A stretch of DNA of 64,000 nucleotides, taken from an uncultured Oscillospiraceae bacterium (GTDB taxonomy: Bacteria > Bacillota > Clostridia > Oscillospirales > Oscillospiraceae). Positions 50,048 through 58,843 of the stretch are shown piece by piece (the first letter of the stretch is position 1; each line of letters begins with the position of its first letter). The translations under genes were made by a program, and so were the position numbers. The notes beneath the pieces are model-generated. The model was not told the origin of the DNA, ran no database searches, and saw only the letters and a list, made by a program, of their open reading frames with translations. The DNA lies in contig CANQTW010000010.1 in the NCBI GenBank assembly GCA_947626845.1, positions 18,488 through 82,487 of the forward strand, given 5' to 3'.

Positions 50048-51805
50048 TCAGATCAGGTTCTCCCTTGACCGGGTCTTGATCTCCTCCATAAGCTTCGCGG
50101 TAAAGTCATCAAAGCTCATAGCGCCCTTGTCGCCTGTGAGGGTGCGGACGGCCACCATGCCGCTCTCCGCCTCTTTGTCCCCGGCCACCAGCAGATAGGG
50201 GATCTTCTGCCCGCGGGCCTCCACGATCTTCTTGCCCAGCTTCTCGTTGCGCAGGTCGGCCTCGGCCCGGACGCCCATGGCGTCAAGCTTCGCCACCAGC
50301 TCCTTGGCGTAGCCGTCCGTGCGGTCGGTGATGGTCAGCACCCGCACCTGCACCGGAGCCAGCCAGGTGGGGAACGCGCCGGCGAAATGCTCGGTGATGA
50401 CGCCGATGAACCGCTCGATGGAGCCCAAGACGACCCGATGGATCATGACGGGGCGGTGCTTCTGGCCGTCCTCGCCGGTGTACTCCAGCTCGAAGCGCTC
50501 CGGCAGCTGGCTGTCCAGCTGGATGGTGCCGCACTGCCAAGTCCGGCCCAGGGAGTCCGCCAGATGGAAGTCCAGCTTGGGTCCATAGAAGGCGCCGTCG
50601 CCCTCGTTGATGGTGTAGCTCTTGCCCATGGCGGTGATGGCGGCCTTCAGGATGTCCTGATTGCGCTCCCACTCGTCCACGGTGCCGATATGATCCTCCG
50701 GCATAGTGGAAAGCTCGATCTCATAGGTGAGACCAAAGACGGAGTAGACCTCGTCAAAGAGCCGCACCGTCTCCTGAATGACGTCCTGCATCTGCTCCCT
50801 GGTCATAAAGACGTGGGCGTCGTCCTGGGTGAAGCACCGGACGCGGAAAAGCCCGTGGAGCGCGCCGGAGAGCTCGTGGCGGTGGACCAGGCCCAGCTCG
50901 CCCACCCGCAGGGGCAGGTCACGGTAGGAGTGGGGCTCGGACTTGTAGACCAGCATCCCGCCGGGGCAGTTCATGGGCTTGATGGCATAGTCCTCGTCGT
51001 CGATGACGGTGGTGTACATGTTCTGCTTGTAGTGATCCCAGTGGCCGGAGCGCTCCCAGAGCTTGCGGTTCAGGATGATGGGCGTGGAGATCTCCACATA
51101 GCCGTACTTCTTGTGGACCTCCCTCCAGTACTCCAGGAGGGTATTGCGCAACACCATTCCCTTGGGCAGGAAGAAGGGGAAGCCGGGGCCCTCGTCCCGG
51201 AGCATGAAGAGGCCAAGCTCGCGGCCCAGCTTCCGATGGTCGCGCTTTTTTGCCTCCTCGATCCTGGTCAGGTATGCGTCCAGCTCCTCCTTTTTGGGGT
51301 AGGCCACGCCGTAGATGCGCTGGAGCGTCTCCCGGTTGCTGTCCCCCCGCCAGTAGGCGGCGTTGCAGGCGGTGAGCTTTAGGGCGTTGCCCTTGACTCT
51401 TCCGGTGGAATCCAGATGGGGTCCGGCGCAGAGGTCGGTGAACTCGCCTTGCTTATAGAAGCTGATGACCGCGTCGGCGGGCAGGTCGTTGATCAGCTCC
51501 ACCTTAAAGGGCTCGTCGGCCATGAGCTTCAGCGCCTCCTCGCGGGGCAGCTCAAAGCGCTCGATCTTCAGCTTCTCCTTGCAGATCTTGCGCATCTCCG
51601 CCTCAATTTGCTCCAGATGCTCCGGAGTGAAGGCGAAGGGGGCGTAGAGATCGTAATACCAGCCCTCGTCGATGGCGGGGCCGATGGCCAGCTTCACCTC
51701 CGGCCACAGCCGCTTCACGGCCTGGGCCATGATGTGGGAGCAGGAGTGCCAGTAGGTGTGGCGGTACTCCGGGTTTTCAAAGGTGTACAGATTTTCTTCG
51801 GACAT
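50048..51805 (-). CDS. thrS: Threonyl-tRNA synthetase without TGS domain
   Basis: 585 residues against about 640 in most bacteria. The protein starts at the editing domain: YWHSCSHIMAQAVKRLWPEV near residue 18 and FTDLCAGPHL near 123 give the His and Cys of the Ser-tRNA(Thr) hydrolysis site. Class II core: motif 2 RHELSGALHGLFRVRCFTQD near 312, zinc ligands in MNCPGGML near 277, motif 3 PVMIHRVVLGSIERFIG near 455, anticodon-binding domain after 485. The usual N-terminal TGS domain is absent. A T-box leader lies upstream but is split from the gene by a MITE. Confidence 0.95.
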   Translation of the reverse strand: MSEENLYTFENPEYRHTYWHSCSHIMAQAVKRLWPEVKLAIGPAIDEGWYYDLYAPFAFTPEHLEQIEAEMRKICKEKLKIERFELPREEALKLMADEPFKVELINDLPADAVISFYKQGEFTDLCAGPHLDSTGRVKGNALKLTACNAAYWRGDSNRETLQRIYGVAYPKKEELDAYLTRIEEAKKRDHRKLGRELGLFMLRDEGPGFPFFLPKGMVLRNTLLEYWREVHKKYGYVEISTPIILNRKLWERSGHWDHYKQNMYTTVIDDEDYAIKPMNCPGGMLVYKSEPHSYRDLPLRVGELGLVHRHELSGALHGLFRVRCFTQDDAHVFMTREQMQDVIQETVRLFDEVYSVFGLTYEIELSTMPEDHIGTVDEWERNQDILKAAITAMGKSYTINEGDGAFYGPKLDFHLADSLGRTWQCGTIQLDSQLPERFELEYTGEDGQKHRPVMIHRVVLGSIERFIGVITEHFAGAFPTWLAPVQVRVLTITDRTDGYAKELVAKLDAMGVRAEADLRNEKLGKKIVEARGQKIPYLLVAGDKEAESGMVAVRTLTGDKGAMSFDDFTAKLMEEIKTRSRENLI

Positions 51806-51841
51806 GTTTTTCGCTCCTTTTCAATAGTTGGGGCAATAATA

Positions 51842-52096
51842 CTAATATCCACTTAAAATAAGCCATTCGCGACGGCCTTTTTCGCCTCGTCGTCGCTCAA
51901 GCCGCTTTACCTCGCCCTCCCTTTGGTCGGGCTCAGGCGCAGGCTTGGCTCCTTCTCTCCCCAGCGGGCTTTGCCCGCCGGGGGTTCCAGTCACGTCAGC
52001 CACCTTGGAAATACCAATGGGTATTCCCTGCGGCGTCTTCCTTGCCTGACACGAAAAATCCTCGCCGCTCGGTGTCTTCTTTTAAATGGATATTAG
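51842..52096. mobile_element. TA-flanked MITE, long form (copy B), between T-box and thrS
   Basis: 255 bases bounded by CTAATATCCACTTAAAA and TTTTAAATGGATATTAG, with TA at 51840-51841 and 52097-52098. Reverse orientation relative to copy A. Its interior at 51887-51988 is a module also found in the structured element family (hairpin GGCGGGC/GCCCGC, GGGGAGAGAAGGAGC, GCGACGACGA on the minus strand). No coding capacity. Confidence 0.82.
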
Positions 52097-52100
52097 TATA

Positions 52101-52330
52101 AAAATTCACCCCTGAAGGTTCAGGGGTGAAGTCAAGCTGCTCCACGGTTCCACCCTGCTTACGGATAGTATGTCCCATCCGTCGCTTACATCGGCTGTAA
52201 CGGGCCTGCCCGTCCCGGTCCTCCCAGGCGGCTCAGGAGCGGTCTCCCCGATCCGGCCACAGGGCGCTTCCACCATACGCGCCCCTCTCTGGGTGGCTTT
52301 TGAACGGTTCGTTCTCCGTCAACGCTGTTT
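52101..52330 (-). promoter_or_regulatory. T-box leader of thrS
   Basis: Minus-strand leader with the T-box itself AGGGTGGAACCGTGGA (52156-52141), a rho-independent terminator TTCACCCCTGAA-CC-TTCAGGGGTGAA (52130-52105) with TTTT, and a GC-rich Stem I region from about 52320 with the AGAGAGG motif near 52290. An ACC (52219-52217) in the 3' side of Stem I could be the Thr specifier codon. Uncharged tRNA-Thr should switch the leader to the antiterminated form. Confidence 0.9.
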
Positions 52331-52336
52331 TATGTG

Positions 52337-52365
52337 ATTTTATCACCCTTTTTCCCCCGTGTCAA
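52337..52365 (-). promoter_or_regulatory. Promoter of the thrS T-box leader
   Basis: On the minus strand TTGACA (52365-52360), 17 bases, TAAAAT (52342-52337). Confidence 0.88.
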
Positions 52366-52417
52366 GCGCCGACAAGCGAAAATATAAAACGTCCTTCGGC
52401 CCTCGTCCCCGCGGCAG

Positions 52418-52446
52418 TTGCATTTTGCGGTCAAATATTGTATGAT
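52418..52446 (+). promoter_or_regulatory. Promoter of the Sat-like gene
   Basis: TTGCAT at 52418 and TATGAT at 52441 with a 17-base spacer; divergent from the thrS promoter. Confidence 0.65.
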
Positions 52447-52494
52447 GCGAACAACAGCGGCTGCGGACAAGTCTGGATTTGAGGAGGCAGTGAT

Positions 52495-53025
52495 ATGATT
52501 AAGATAAAAACTATCGATTCAGCTCACAAGCAGGATATACGTATTCCCAACGAGCCGTTTCAGCTGTGGGGGCGGATGATACCCTCCTACGAAAATGAGG
52601 CATGGCATTATACCGTGGAAGAGTTTGCCCCTCAGAATGTTAGCGAGATGTGTTTTCCCGATGAGGATTACGATTACGACAGTCTTGCCAAGGACCATGT
52701 TTTTATTGGTGCTTACGATGGGGATACGTGTATCGGGCTGGCCATTTTAGCGGATGATTGGTTCAAGTATATGTATTTGGACGACCTTAAGGTTTGTAAG
52801 CCGTATAGAAGGCAGGGGGTCGGAAAAGCCCTGTTGGACAAGGCCTTGGAGATTGCCCATGGCAGGAATTACAACGGTCTTTACACAATCGGACAGGATA
52901 ATAACCTCAGCGCGTGCCTGTTTTATCTGAAAATGGGATTTATCATAGGCGGCTTTGATAATCACATTTATTTTGGCACATCACAGGAGAATAAGGCGAA
53001 TATTATCTTTTATCTGGATCGTTAG
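52495..53025 (+). CDS. GNAT acetyltransferase, streptothricin acetyltransferase-like
   Basis: 176 residues. The N-terminal half IPNEPFQLWGRMIPSYENEA near residue 17 and the acetyl-CoA loop VCKPYRRQGVGKALLDKALE near 98, then YTIGQDNNLSACLFYLKMGF near 128, follow the pattern of Sat4/SatA streptothricin N-acetyltransferases, which inactivate the antibiotic by acetylating its beta-lysine. ATG 52495 follows GAGGAGG. The gene is clearly lower in GC and freer in codon use than its neighbours, suggesting recent transfer. Resistance is an inference from similarity. Confidence 0.8.
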   Translation: MIKIKTIDSAHKQDIRIPNEPFQLWGRMIPSYENEAWHYTVEEFAPQNVSEMCFPDEDYDYDSLAKDHVFIGAYDGDTCIGLAILADDWFKYMYLDDLKVCKPYRRQGVGKALLDKALEIAHGRNYNGLYTIGQDNNLSACLFYLKMGFIIGGFDNHIYFGTSQENKANIIFYLDR

Positions 53026-53190
53026 CTTCCCGTTTGCCGCGGTTTTTATCCGTACCGTTCTAAAACGGCAACAGCTCCCTAAGCCCAGGGGGTTCACCCT
53101 CCCTGCGCCGGTTACATGAAGCATTATATCACGTGTCTATATGTTTGTCAAGTACTTTTTTAAAATTTTTTAGATTATTTTTTAGTATCT
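53026..53190. other. Short gene-free stretch
   Basis: Contains an imperfect CAGGGGGTTCACCCTCCCTG repeat near 53089 and an AT-rich tract; nothing else recognised. Confidence 0.35.
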
Positions 53191-53194
53191 TTAT

Positions 53195-53229
53195 AAAAGC
53201 ACCCCGAAGGCTTCTTTGGGGTGCTTTTA
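53195..53229 (-). terminator. Terminator of spoVAC
   Basis: AAAAGCACCCCGAAG and CTTTGGGGTGCTTTT, near-perfect 15-bp stem, 15 bases beyond the minus-strand stop. Confidence 0.88.
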
Positions 53230-53243
53230 AATCCGCGCCAACG

Positions 53244-53687
53244 TTATATGAGCTTGAAGAGCACCAGGACGATGCCGTAGACGATAGAGCTGGCGATGCC
53301 GAAGACGATAACGGGGCCGGCGATGATGAACATTTTAGCGGCGGTGCCGGTGATATAGCCCTCGGTTTTAAATTCCAGGGCCGGGGAGACCACGGAATTG
53401 GCAAAGCCGGTAATGGGGACCAGGGTGCCGGCGCCGGCGAATTTGGCGATGTTGTCGTAGATGCCCACGCCGGTGAGCAGCGCGCCAACCAGGACAAGGA
53501 TGATGCTCTCTGCCGTGGCGGCGTTCTCCTCAGACAGGCCCGCGGCGCCCAGGCCGTCCACCAGGCCCTGGCCGATACAGCAGATGATCCCGCCCACCAG
53601 GAATGCCTTCAGGGCGTTGGGGATGAGCTTTGAATTGGGTGTTTTCTTTTTTACGTACTCCGCGTATTCCTTGTTTGTCATTTTCAT
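53244..53687 (-). CDS. spoVAC: Stage V sporulation protein AC
   Basis: 147-residue membrane protein with four to five segments of the SpoVAC/SpoVAEB family (PF03862), part of the channel that moves dipicolinic acid into the forespore and out at germination. EYVKKKTPNSKLIPNALKAF near the N-terminus, GGIICCIGQGLVDG near 30 and GAGTLVPITGFANSVVSPA near 85 are typical. ATG 53687 with AGTGAGGTG upstream is preferred over a GTG three codons earlier. No spoVAD or spoVAE adjoins it, so the rest of the operon is elsewhere or lost. Confidence 0.9.
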   Translation of the reverse strand: MKMTNKEYAEYVKKKTPNSKLIPNALKAFLVGGIICCIGQGLVDGLGAAGLSEENAATAESIILVLVGALLTGVGIYDNIAKFAGAGTLVPITGFANSVVSPALEFKTEGYITGTAAKMFIIAGPVIVFGIASSIVYGIVLVLFKLI

Positions 53688-53785
53688 GACGGACACCTCA
53701 CTTTTTGTTTCATTCAGGTCTATTTTTTCCGGTGAGGGGTGGATTATGCGGGCTTTGGCGCGATATATTTGGCCTGATAAAACGT

Positions 53786-53813
53786 AAAAACCCCGCCGTG
53801 AGGCGGGGTTTTT
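53786..53813 (-). terminator. Terminator of the ribosomal operon after rplQ
   Basis: AAAAACCCCGCC-GTGA-GGCGGGGTTTTT, eight bases beyond the rplQ stop on the minus strand. Confidence 0.93.
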
Positions 53814-53820
53814 GTTGGTT

Positions 53821-54162
53821 TTACACCAATTCGATGACGGCCATTTCGGCGGCGTCGCCGCGGCGGGAGCCGGTGCGGGTCACGCGGGTGTAGCCGCCCT
53901 CACGGGAGGCGTACTTGGGGGCCAGCTCCTTGAAAACCTTGGTCACCACGTCCTCACGGGTGATGAACTCCAGGGCCTGACGGCGGGAGGCAAGGGTGTC
54001 GTTCTTGCCAAGGGTTATCATCTTCTCGGCAAGAGGCTGGATCTCCTTGGCGCGGGTGAAGGTGGTCTCCATCCTACCCTTGTCCAGGAAATCGGTGACC
54101 AACTGGCGAAGCATGGCCTTGCGCTGATCGGTGGTCTTGCCGAGCTTACGGGTTCCGGGCAT
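53821..54162 (-). CDS. rplQ: 50S ribosomal protein L17
   Basis: 113 residues. [20 protein letters not shown] start and [20 protein letters not shown] near the end are standard L17. It binds domain III region at the exit-tunnel side of the large subunit. Last gene of the long operon, 25 bases after rpoA, and directly followed by the terminator. Confidence 0.97.
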   Translation of the reverse strand: MPGTRKLGKTTDQRKAMLRQLVTDFLDKGRMETTFTRAKEIQPLAEKMITLGKNDTLASRRQALEFITREDVVTKVFKELAPKYASREGGYTRVTRTGSRRGDAAEMAVIELV

Positions 54163-54187
54163 ATTCTTTCTCCTCCTTGTTTAAGGA

Positions 54188-55144
54188 TCAGTTGTTGTCA
54201 TCGCTGGCCAGGGAGAGACCCATCATAGCCAGCTTGTGGACGACCTCCTCCAGGGACTTGTGGCCCAGGTTGCGGACCTTGATCATCTCGGATTCGGTCT
54301 TGGAGATAAGCTCCTCCACGGTGTTGATATTGGCGCGCTTGAGGCAGTTGAAGCTCCGGACGGAAAGGTCCAGCTCTTCGATGGTCATCTCCAGGACCTT
54401 GTCGCGCTGGGTCTCGCTCTTCTCCACGATCAGGGACTTGGAGCCCGCGGATTCGGAGAGGTTGGTGAACAGCGTGAAGTGGTCGCAGAGTATCTTAGCG
54501 CCCATGCTGACGGCGTCCCTGGCGGTGGTGGTCTTGTCCGTCCAGACCTCCAGGGTCAGCTTATCAAAATCGGTCATGTTGCCAACGCGGGTATTCTCCA
54601 CGGTGTAATTGACCTTGAGGACCGGCGTGTAGATGGAGTCCACGGGGATAACGCCGATGACCTGCTGTGTCTGGCTCTGCTTATTGCGCTCGGCGCTGAC
54701 ATAGCCCCGGCCGTGGTTCATGGTCAGCTCCATGCGAAGCTGAGCGTCAGGGCCAAGGGTGGCGATGTGAAGATCGGGATTGAGGATCTCCACCTCCGCG
54801 TCGGCCTTGATGTCGCCCGCGGTGACCTCGCCCTCGCCAATGGCCTCGATGTAGACGGTCTTTTCGCCCTCGCTGTGAAGCTTGGCAATAATGCTTTTCA
54901 AGTTGAGGACGATCTCAGTCACATCCTCCTTGACGCCGGGGATGGTGCTGAACTCGTGCTGTACGCCGGAGATCTTTACGCTTGTCACAGCCGTTCCGGG
55001 CAGTGACGAGAGGAGTATCCTTCTCAGAGAGTTTCCCAACGTAATGCCGTAGCCGCGCTCCAGGGGCTCCACCACATACTTGCCGTAGGACGGGTCGTCC
55101 GGATTCTCGATGCAATCAATACGCGGCTTTTCAATTTCAATCAC
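54188..55144 (-). CDS. rpoA: DNA-directed RNA polymerase subunit alpha
   Basis: 318 residues. N-terminal assembly domain with [20 protein letters not shown] near residue 30 and [10 protein letters not shown]-terminal domain about 245-318 with [20 protein letters not shown], which contacts UP elements and activators. Between rpsD and rplQ as in other Firmicutes. GGAGGG precedes ATG 55144. Confidence 0.98.
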   Translation of the reverse strand: MIEIEKPRIDCIENPDDPSYGKYVVEPLERGYGITLGNSLRRILLSSLPGTAVTSVKISGVQHEFSTIPGVKEDVTEIVLNLKSIIAKLHSEGEKTVYIEAIGEGEVTAGDIKADAEVEILNPDLHIATLGPDAQLRMELTMNHGRGYVSAERNKQSQTQQVIGVIPVDSIYTPVLKVNYTVENTRVGNMTDFDKLTLEVWTDKTTTARDAVSMGAKILCDHFTLFTNLSESAGSKSLIVEKSETQRDKVLEMTIEELDLSVRSFNCLKRANINTVEELISKTESEMIKVRNLGHKSLEEVVHKLAMMGLSLASDDNN

Positions 55145-55298
55145 TAATAATTACCCTCCTTAATAAATTCGGCGCTTGTGCGCTGTGTGCGGATTTCCAA
55201 ATGAGGGTTTTACCAGGGCGCGTCCGGGAAATCGCTTGCCTGTGTTCAACGCGGCGGGTTCGTTCACCGCGTTGACGGGCGGCTCCTGGCGTAACGGA
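55145..55298. other. Spacer between rpsD and rpoA
   Basis: 154 bases, long for this operon. Contains an inverted repeat CAACGCGG / CCGCGTTG (about 55248-55275) that might regulate the rpoA-rplQ end. No gene. Confidence 0.4.
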
Positions 55299-55910
55299 TT
55301 ACTTGGAATAGAGCTCGACGATGAGCTGCTCCTCAACAGGCAGATCGATGTCTTCGCGGGCGGGCATGGTCAGGACCTTGCCCTGAAGCTTGGTGAGATC
55401 CTTCTCAAGCCACTTCGGGGGGTTGATGATGACCACGTCCTCGCCGGTAAGGCGCTTGAACATGGCGCTCTGGCGGCTCTTCTCACGGACCTCGATGACA
55501 TCGCCCGGCTTTACCAGGTAGGAGGGAATGTCAACTCTCTTGCCGTTGACGTTGAAATGACCGTGGTTCACGGCCTGACGGGCCTCGCGGCGGGTCATGG
55601 CGAAACCGAGACGGTAGATGACGTTGTCAAGACGGCGCTCGATGGTGGTCAGCAGGACCTCGCCGGTCTGGCCGGGGGCCTTGGCGGCCTTCTCATAGTA
55701 GATGCGGAACTGCTTCTCCAGGATACCGTAAACGAACTTGACCTTCTGCTTCTCATTGAGCTGCATGGCGTACTCGCCCTGCTTGCGGCGCATCTGACCC
55801 TTGGGGTTGCGGATGGTGTCGGACTTGGTCTTGGCGGTATAGCCCATGTAAGCAGGAGAAATGCCCAGCGCCTTGCAGCGCTTTACGATGGGCTGCATAT
55901 TCTTAGCCAT
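55299..55910 (-). CDS. rpsD: 30S ribosomal protein S4
   Basis: 203 residues. The N-terminal third, where zinc-type S4 has four Cys, has none here ([20 protein letters not shown] holds one Cys only), so it is the C-minus form. S4 RNA-binding domain: [20 protein letters not shown] near residue 93 and [20 protein letters not shown] near 117. A primary assembly protein of the 5' domain of 16S rRNA and often an autogenous repressor. Confidence 0.97.
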   Translation of the reverse strand: MAKNMQPIVKRCKALGISPAYMGYTAKTKSDTIRNPKGQMRRKQGEYAMQLNEKQKVKFVYGILEKQFRIYYEKAAKAPGQTGEVLLTTIERRLDNVIYRLGFAMTRREARQAVNHGHFNVNGKRVDIPSYLVKPGDVIEVREKSRQSAMFKRLTGEDVVIINPPKWLEKDLTKLQGKVLTMPAREDIDLPVEEQLIVELYSK

Positions 55911-55934
55911 AGTAAATACTTCCTCCTTCTTCGA

Positions 55935-56336
55935 TCACACGCGGCGGCGCTTGGGCGGCCGGCAGCCGTTGTGGGCGATGGGCGTGACATCCTTGATCAT
56001 GGTGACCTCAAGGCCAACGGTCTGGAGGGCGCGGATAGCGGCCTCACGTCCCGAACCGGGTCCCTTGACAAAGACCTCGACGGTCTTCAGGCCGTGCTCC
56101 ATGGCCGCCTTGGCGGCGGTCTCGGCGGCGGTCTGCGCCGCGAAGGGGGTGCTCTTCTTGCTTCCGCGGAAGCCCATTCCGCCGGCGGAGGCCCAGGACA
56201 GGGCGTTGCCGAAGGAATCGGTCACGGTGACCATGGTGTTGTTGAAGCTGGAGCTGATATGCACCTGGCCCTTTTCTATGTTCTTGCGCTCACGGCGGCG
56301 GGTGCGGACGACCTTGCCTTTAGTGTTTCCTGCCAT
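55935..56336 (-). CDS. rpsK: 30S ribosomal protein S11
   Basis: 133 residues. [20 protein letters not shown] near 20, [20 protein letters not shown] near 54, and the C-terminal [18 protein letters not shown] are canonical. Part of the platform near the mRNA exit. 24 bases before rpsD in the direction of transcription. Confidence 0.98.
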   Translation of the reverse strand: MAGNTKGKVVRTRRRERKNIEKGQVHISSSFNNTMVTVTDSFGNALSWASAGGMGFRGSKKSTPFAAQTAAETAAKAAMEHGLKTVEVFVKGPGSGREAAIRALQTVGLEVTMIKDVTPIAHNGCRPPKRRRV

Positions 56337-56351
56337 AGTGATATCCCTCCC

Positions 56352-56720
56352 TTACTTCTTCTTATTGGCGATGGTACGCTTCGGGCCCTTGCGGGTACGG
56401 GCGTTGGTTTTGCTTCTCTGGCCGCGGACGGGCAGGCCCCTTCTGTGGCGGGTGCCGCGATAGCAGCCGATCTCGGTGAGGCGCTTGATGTCAAGAGCCA
56501 CCTGGCGGCGAAGATCGCCCTCCACGACATAGTGGTGGTCGATGCACTCTCTGAGGGCCGCCTCCTGGGTCTCGGTCAGATCCTTGACACGGGTGTCGGG
56601 ATCGATGCCGGTCTGCTCCAAAATCTTCTTCGCGCTGGTCCTGCCGATACCGTAAACATAGGTGAGGCCGATCTCGATCCTCTTCTCACGGGGCAGGTCA
56701 ACGCCGGAAATTCTTGCCAT
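56352..56720 (-). CDS. rpsM: 30S ribosomal protein S13
   Basis: 122 residues. [20 protein letters not shown] start, [20 protein letters not shown] near 25, and the basic tail [20 protein letters not shown] that reaches the P site. Located after rpmJ and before rpsK, the conserved order. Confidence 0.98.
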   Translation of the reverse strand: MARISGVDLPREKRIEIGLTYVYGIGRTSAKKILEQTGIDPDTRVKDLTETQEAALRECIDHHYVVEGDLRRQVALDIKRLTEIGCYRGTRHRRGLPVRGQRSKTNARTRKGPKRTIANKKK

Positions 56721-56787
56721 ACTTTATGACCATTCCTTTCAAGTCTTAGTTCATGTCATGTCAGGTTTGACGCGATGATCGCGGAAA

Positions 56788-57145
<358 letters not shown>

Positions 57146-57148
57146 GCT

Positions 57149-57427
57149 TCATACCTCCTTATTTCCTTCGCCGGCCTTCTCGGCCAGCGCGCGCCGAAGC
57201 TCGCTGTTGGTCACCTTTTCGCCGGAGCGGAGCTTCAGGTCGATCCTGCCGTCTCCGCGGTCCACGCGCTTCAGGTGCTTGAGCTTCTTTTTCTTGGGCT
57301 TTTCCAGTCGTCTGTCACGCCCGTTGACGATGTAGGCGTATTCCCCGTCGGTGGAGCTGACGAAAAACAGCTCACCGGCGTCGCGCCCGGCCAGGGAGCG
57401 GACAACATCGGCTTTTTCGATGGCCAT
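57149..57427 (-). CDS. KOW-domain RNA-binding protein
   Basis: 92 residues. EKADVVRSLAGRDAGELFFV at the start is a KOW-type motif as in L14e/L27e-like proteins, followed by YIVNGRDRRLEKPKKKKLKH, a basic stretch. ATG 57427 follows GGAGGTTTGAT; a longer reading is unsupported. In Clostridia a protein of this kind sits between map and infA, exactly as here, and is presumed to bind ribosomal RNA, but no specific role is established. Confidence 0.87.
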   Translation of the reverse strand: MAIEKADVVRSLAGRDAGELFFVSSTDGEYAYIVNGRDRRLEKPKKKKLKHLKRVDRGDGRIDLKLRSGEKVTNSELRRALAEKAGEGNKEV

Positions 57428-57428
57428 A

Positions 57429-58190
57429 TCAAACCTCCGGTTCCGGGATCGTAAGGATCTCCGGCTCTCCGTCGGTGATGAGGACGGTGTTCTCATAGTG
57501 GGCGGCGCGGGAACCGTCGCAGGTAACTGCCGTCCAGCCGTCCTTCAGGACTCTGACCGGCCAATCTCCCGCCGCCACCATGGGCTCGATGCAGATGGTC
57601 ATGCCCCGCACGAGCCTGGCACCGTGTCCGGGGCGCCCGAAGTTCGGGACCTCCGGCTCCTCATGCATTTCGGCGCCGATGCCGTGACCGACGTAGTCAC
57701 GGATAACTGAAAAACCATTTGCCTCCACAAACTGTTGGACGGCCGCGCTGATGTCGGAGACCCGATAACCGGGCCGGGCGAACTTCAATCCCTCGTAAAA
57801 CGCCTGCCTAGTGATTGACAGGAGCTTCACATCCTCATCGCATCGCGCCTTTCCCGCTATGAAGGTCGCCGCGCAATCCCCGATATAGCCCTCGAAGCCC
57901 ACGTCCAGGTCGATACTGACCAGGTCGCCGTCTTTGATGACTTGTTTGCCGGGTATGCCGTGGACCACCACCTCGTTGACGGAGATGCAGGTGGCCGCCG
58001 GATACCCGCAATACCCTATGCAGGTGGGGATCGCGTGCTGGGATCGGATAAATGCCTCTACTTTTTTGTCGATCTCTTGGGTTGTTGCGCCTGGGACTGC
58101 CAATTTGCCCGCCAAAGCGCGGGCCGCCGCGGCAATCGTCCCCGCACGGCGCATTTTTTCAATTTCCTGGGGCGTTTTTATGCGTATCAT
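57429..58190 (-). CDS. map: Methionine aminopeptidase, type I
   Basis: Removes the N-terminal Met from new proteins; 253 residues. KTPQEIEKMRRAGTIAAAAR start; metal ligands Asp-Asp in SIDLDVGFEGYIGDCAATF near 95, His in DYVGHGIGAEMHEEPEVPNF near 165, and Glu in ICIEPMV near 203. Two bases after adk and directly before the KOW gene, with adk-map order as usual. Confidence 0.97.
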   Translation of the reverse strand: MIRIKTPQEIEKMRRAGTIAAAARALAGKLAVPGATTQEIDKKVEAFIRSQHAIPTCIGYCGYPAATCISVNEVVVHGIPGKQVIKDGDLVSIDLDVGFEGYIGDCAATFIAGKARCDEDVKLLSITRQAFYEGLKFARPGYRVSDISAAVQQFVEANGFSVIRDYVGHGIGAEMHEEPEVPNFGRPGHGARLVRGMTICIEPMVAAGDWPVRVLKDGWTAVTCDGSRAAHYENTVLITDGEPEILTIPEPEV

Positions 58191-58192
58191 AC

Positions 58193-58828
58193 TCAGTTGA
58201 TCCCCAGGGCCTCGAACACTTTATTGGAGGTGGCCTCGATGGTGGCCTCCCCCTTCACCGTCACGAGCTTGCCGCGGGACTTGTAGTAGTCCAGCAGGGG
58301 CTCGGTCTGGGCGTGGTATACCGCGAGACGGCTCTGGACCGTCTCCGGCTGATCATCCTTGCGGATGGTCAGTTTGCCGCCGCAGGCGTCGCAGACGCCC
58401 TCCACCTTGGGGGGATTGCTCTCCACATGGTAGGTGGCGGAGCAGACGCTGCAGGTACGGCGGCCCGACATGCGCTTTGTGATGACCTCATCGGGGACGT
58501 CGATGCACAGCGCGCAGTCCACGGCGATGCCATTGGCCTCCAGCGCGTCGGCCTGGGCGACGGTGCGGGGCACACCGTCGAGGATGTACCCGTTTTTGCA
58601 GTCGTCCTTGGCCACGCGCTCGGCGACGATGCCGATGATCACGTCATCGGGCACCAGCTGGCCGGCCTCGATGATGGCTTTCGCCCGAAGTCCCACGGGC
58701 GTGCCCTCTCGGACAGCCGCCCGCAGGATGTTGCCTGTGGAAATGGTGGGAATTTCAAGCTTGCGGGAGATAATGTCCGCCTGGGTGCCTTTTCCGGCAC
58801 CGGGGGCTCCTAAAAGTATGAGTTTCAT
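58193..58828 (-). CDS. adk: Adenylate kinase
   Basis: ATP + AMP to 2 ADP; 211 residues. P-loop [14 protein letters not shown] near residue 5, AMP-binding [12 protein letters not shown] near 31, [16 protein letters not shown] near 81, and a LID domain carrying the zinc knuckle CSVC (near 129) and CDACGG (near 149) of the Gram-positive type. Lies between secY and map. Confidence 0.97.
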   Translation of the reverse strand: MKLILLGAPGAGKGTQADIISRKLEIPTISTGNILRAAVREGTPVGLRAKAIIEAGQLVPDDVIIGIVAERVAKDDCKNGYILDGVPRTVAQADALEANGIAVDCALCIDVPDEVITKRMSGRRTCSVCSATYHVESNPPKVEGVCDACGGKLTIRKDDQPETVQSRLAVYHAQTEPLLDYYKSRGKLVTVKGEATIEATSNKVFEALGIN

Positions 58829-58843
58829 ACCAAGCTCCTTTAA

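Noticed and set aside
51996..52178. Small minus-strand frame ending GNTHWYFQGG, with a near-identical end in a plus-strand frame near 28.5 kb
   Set aside because: Both are translations of the MITE; the repeated peptide is an artefact of the repeat and not a protein family.
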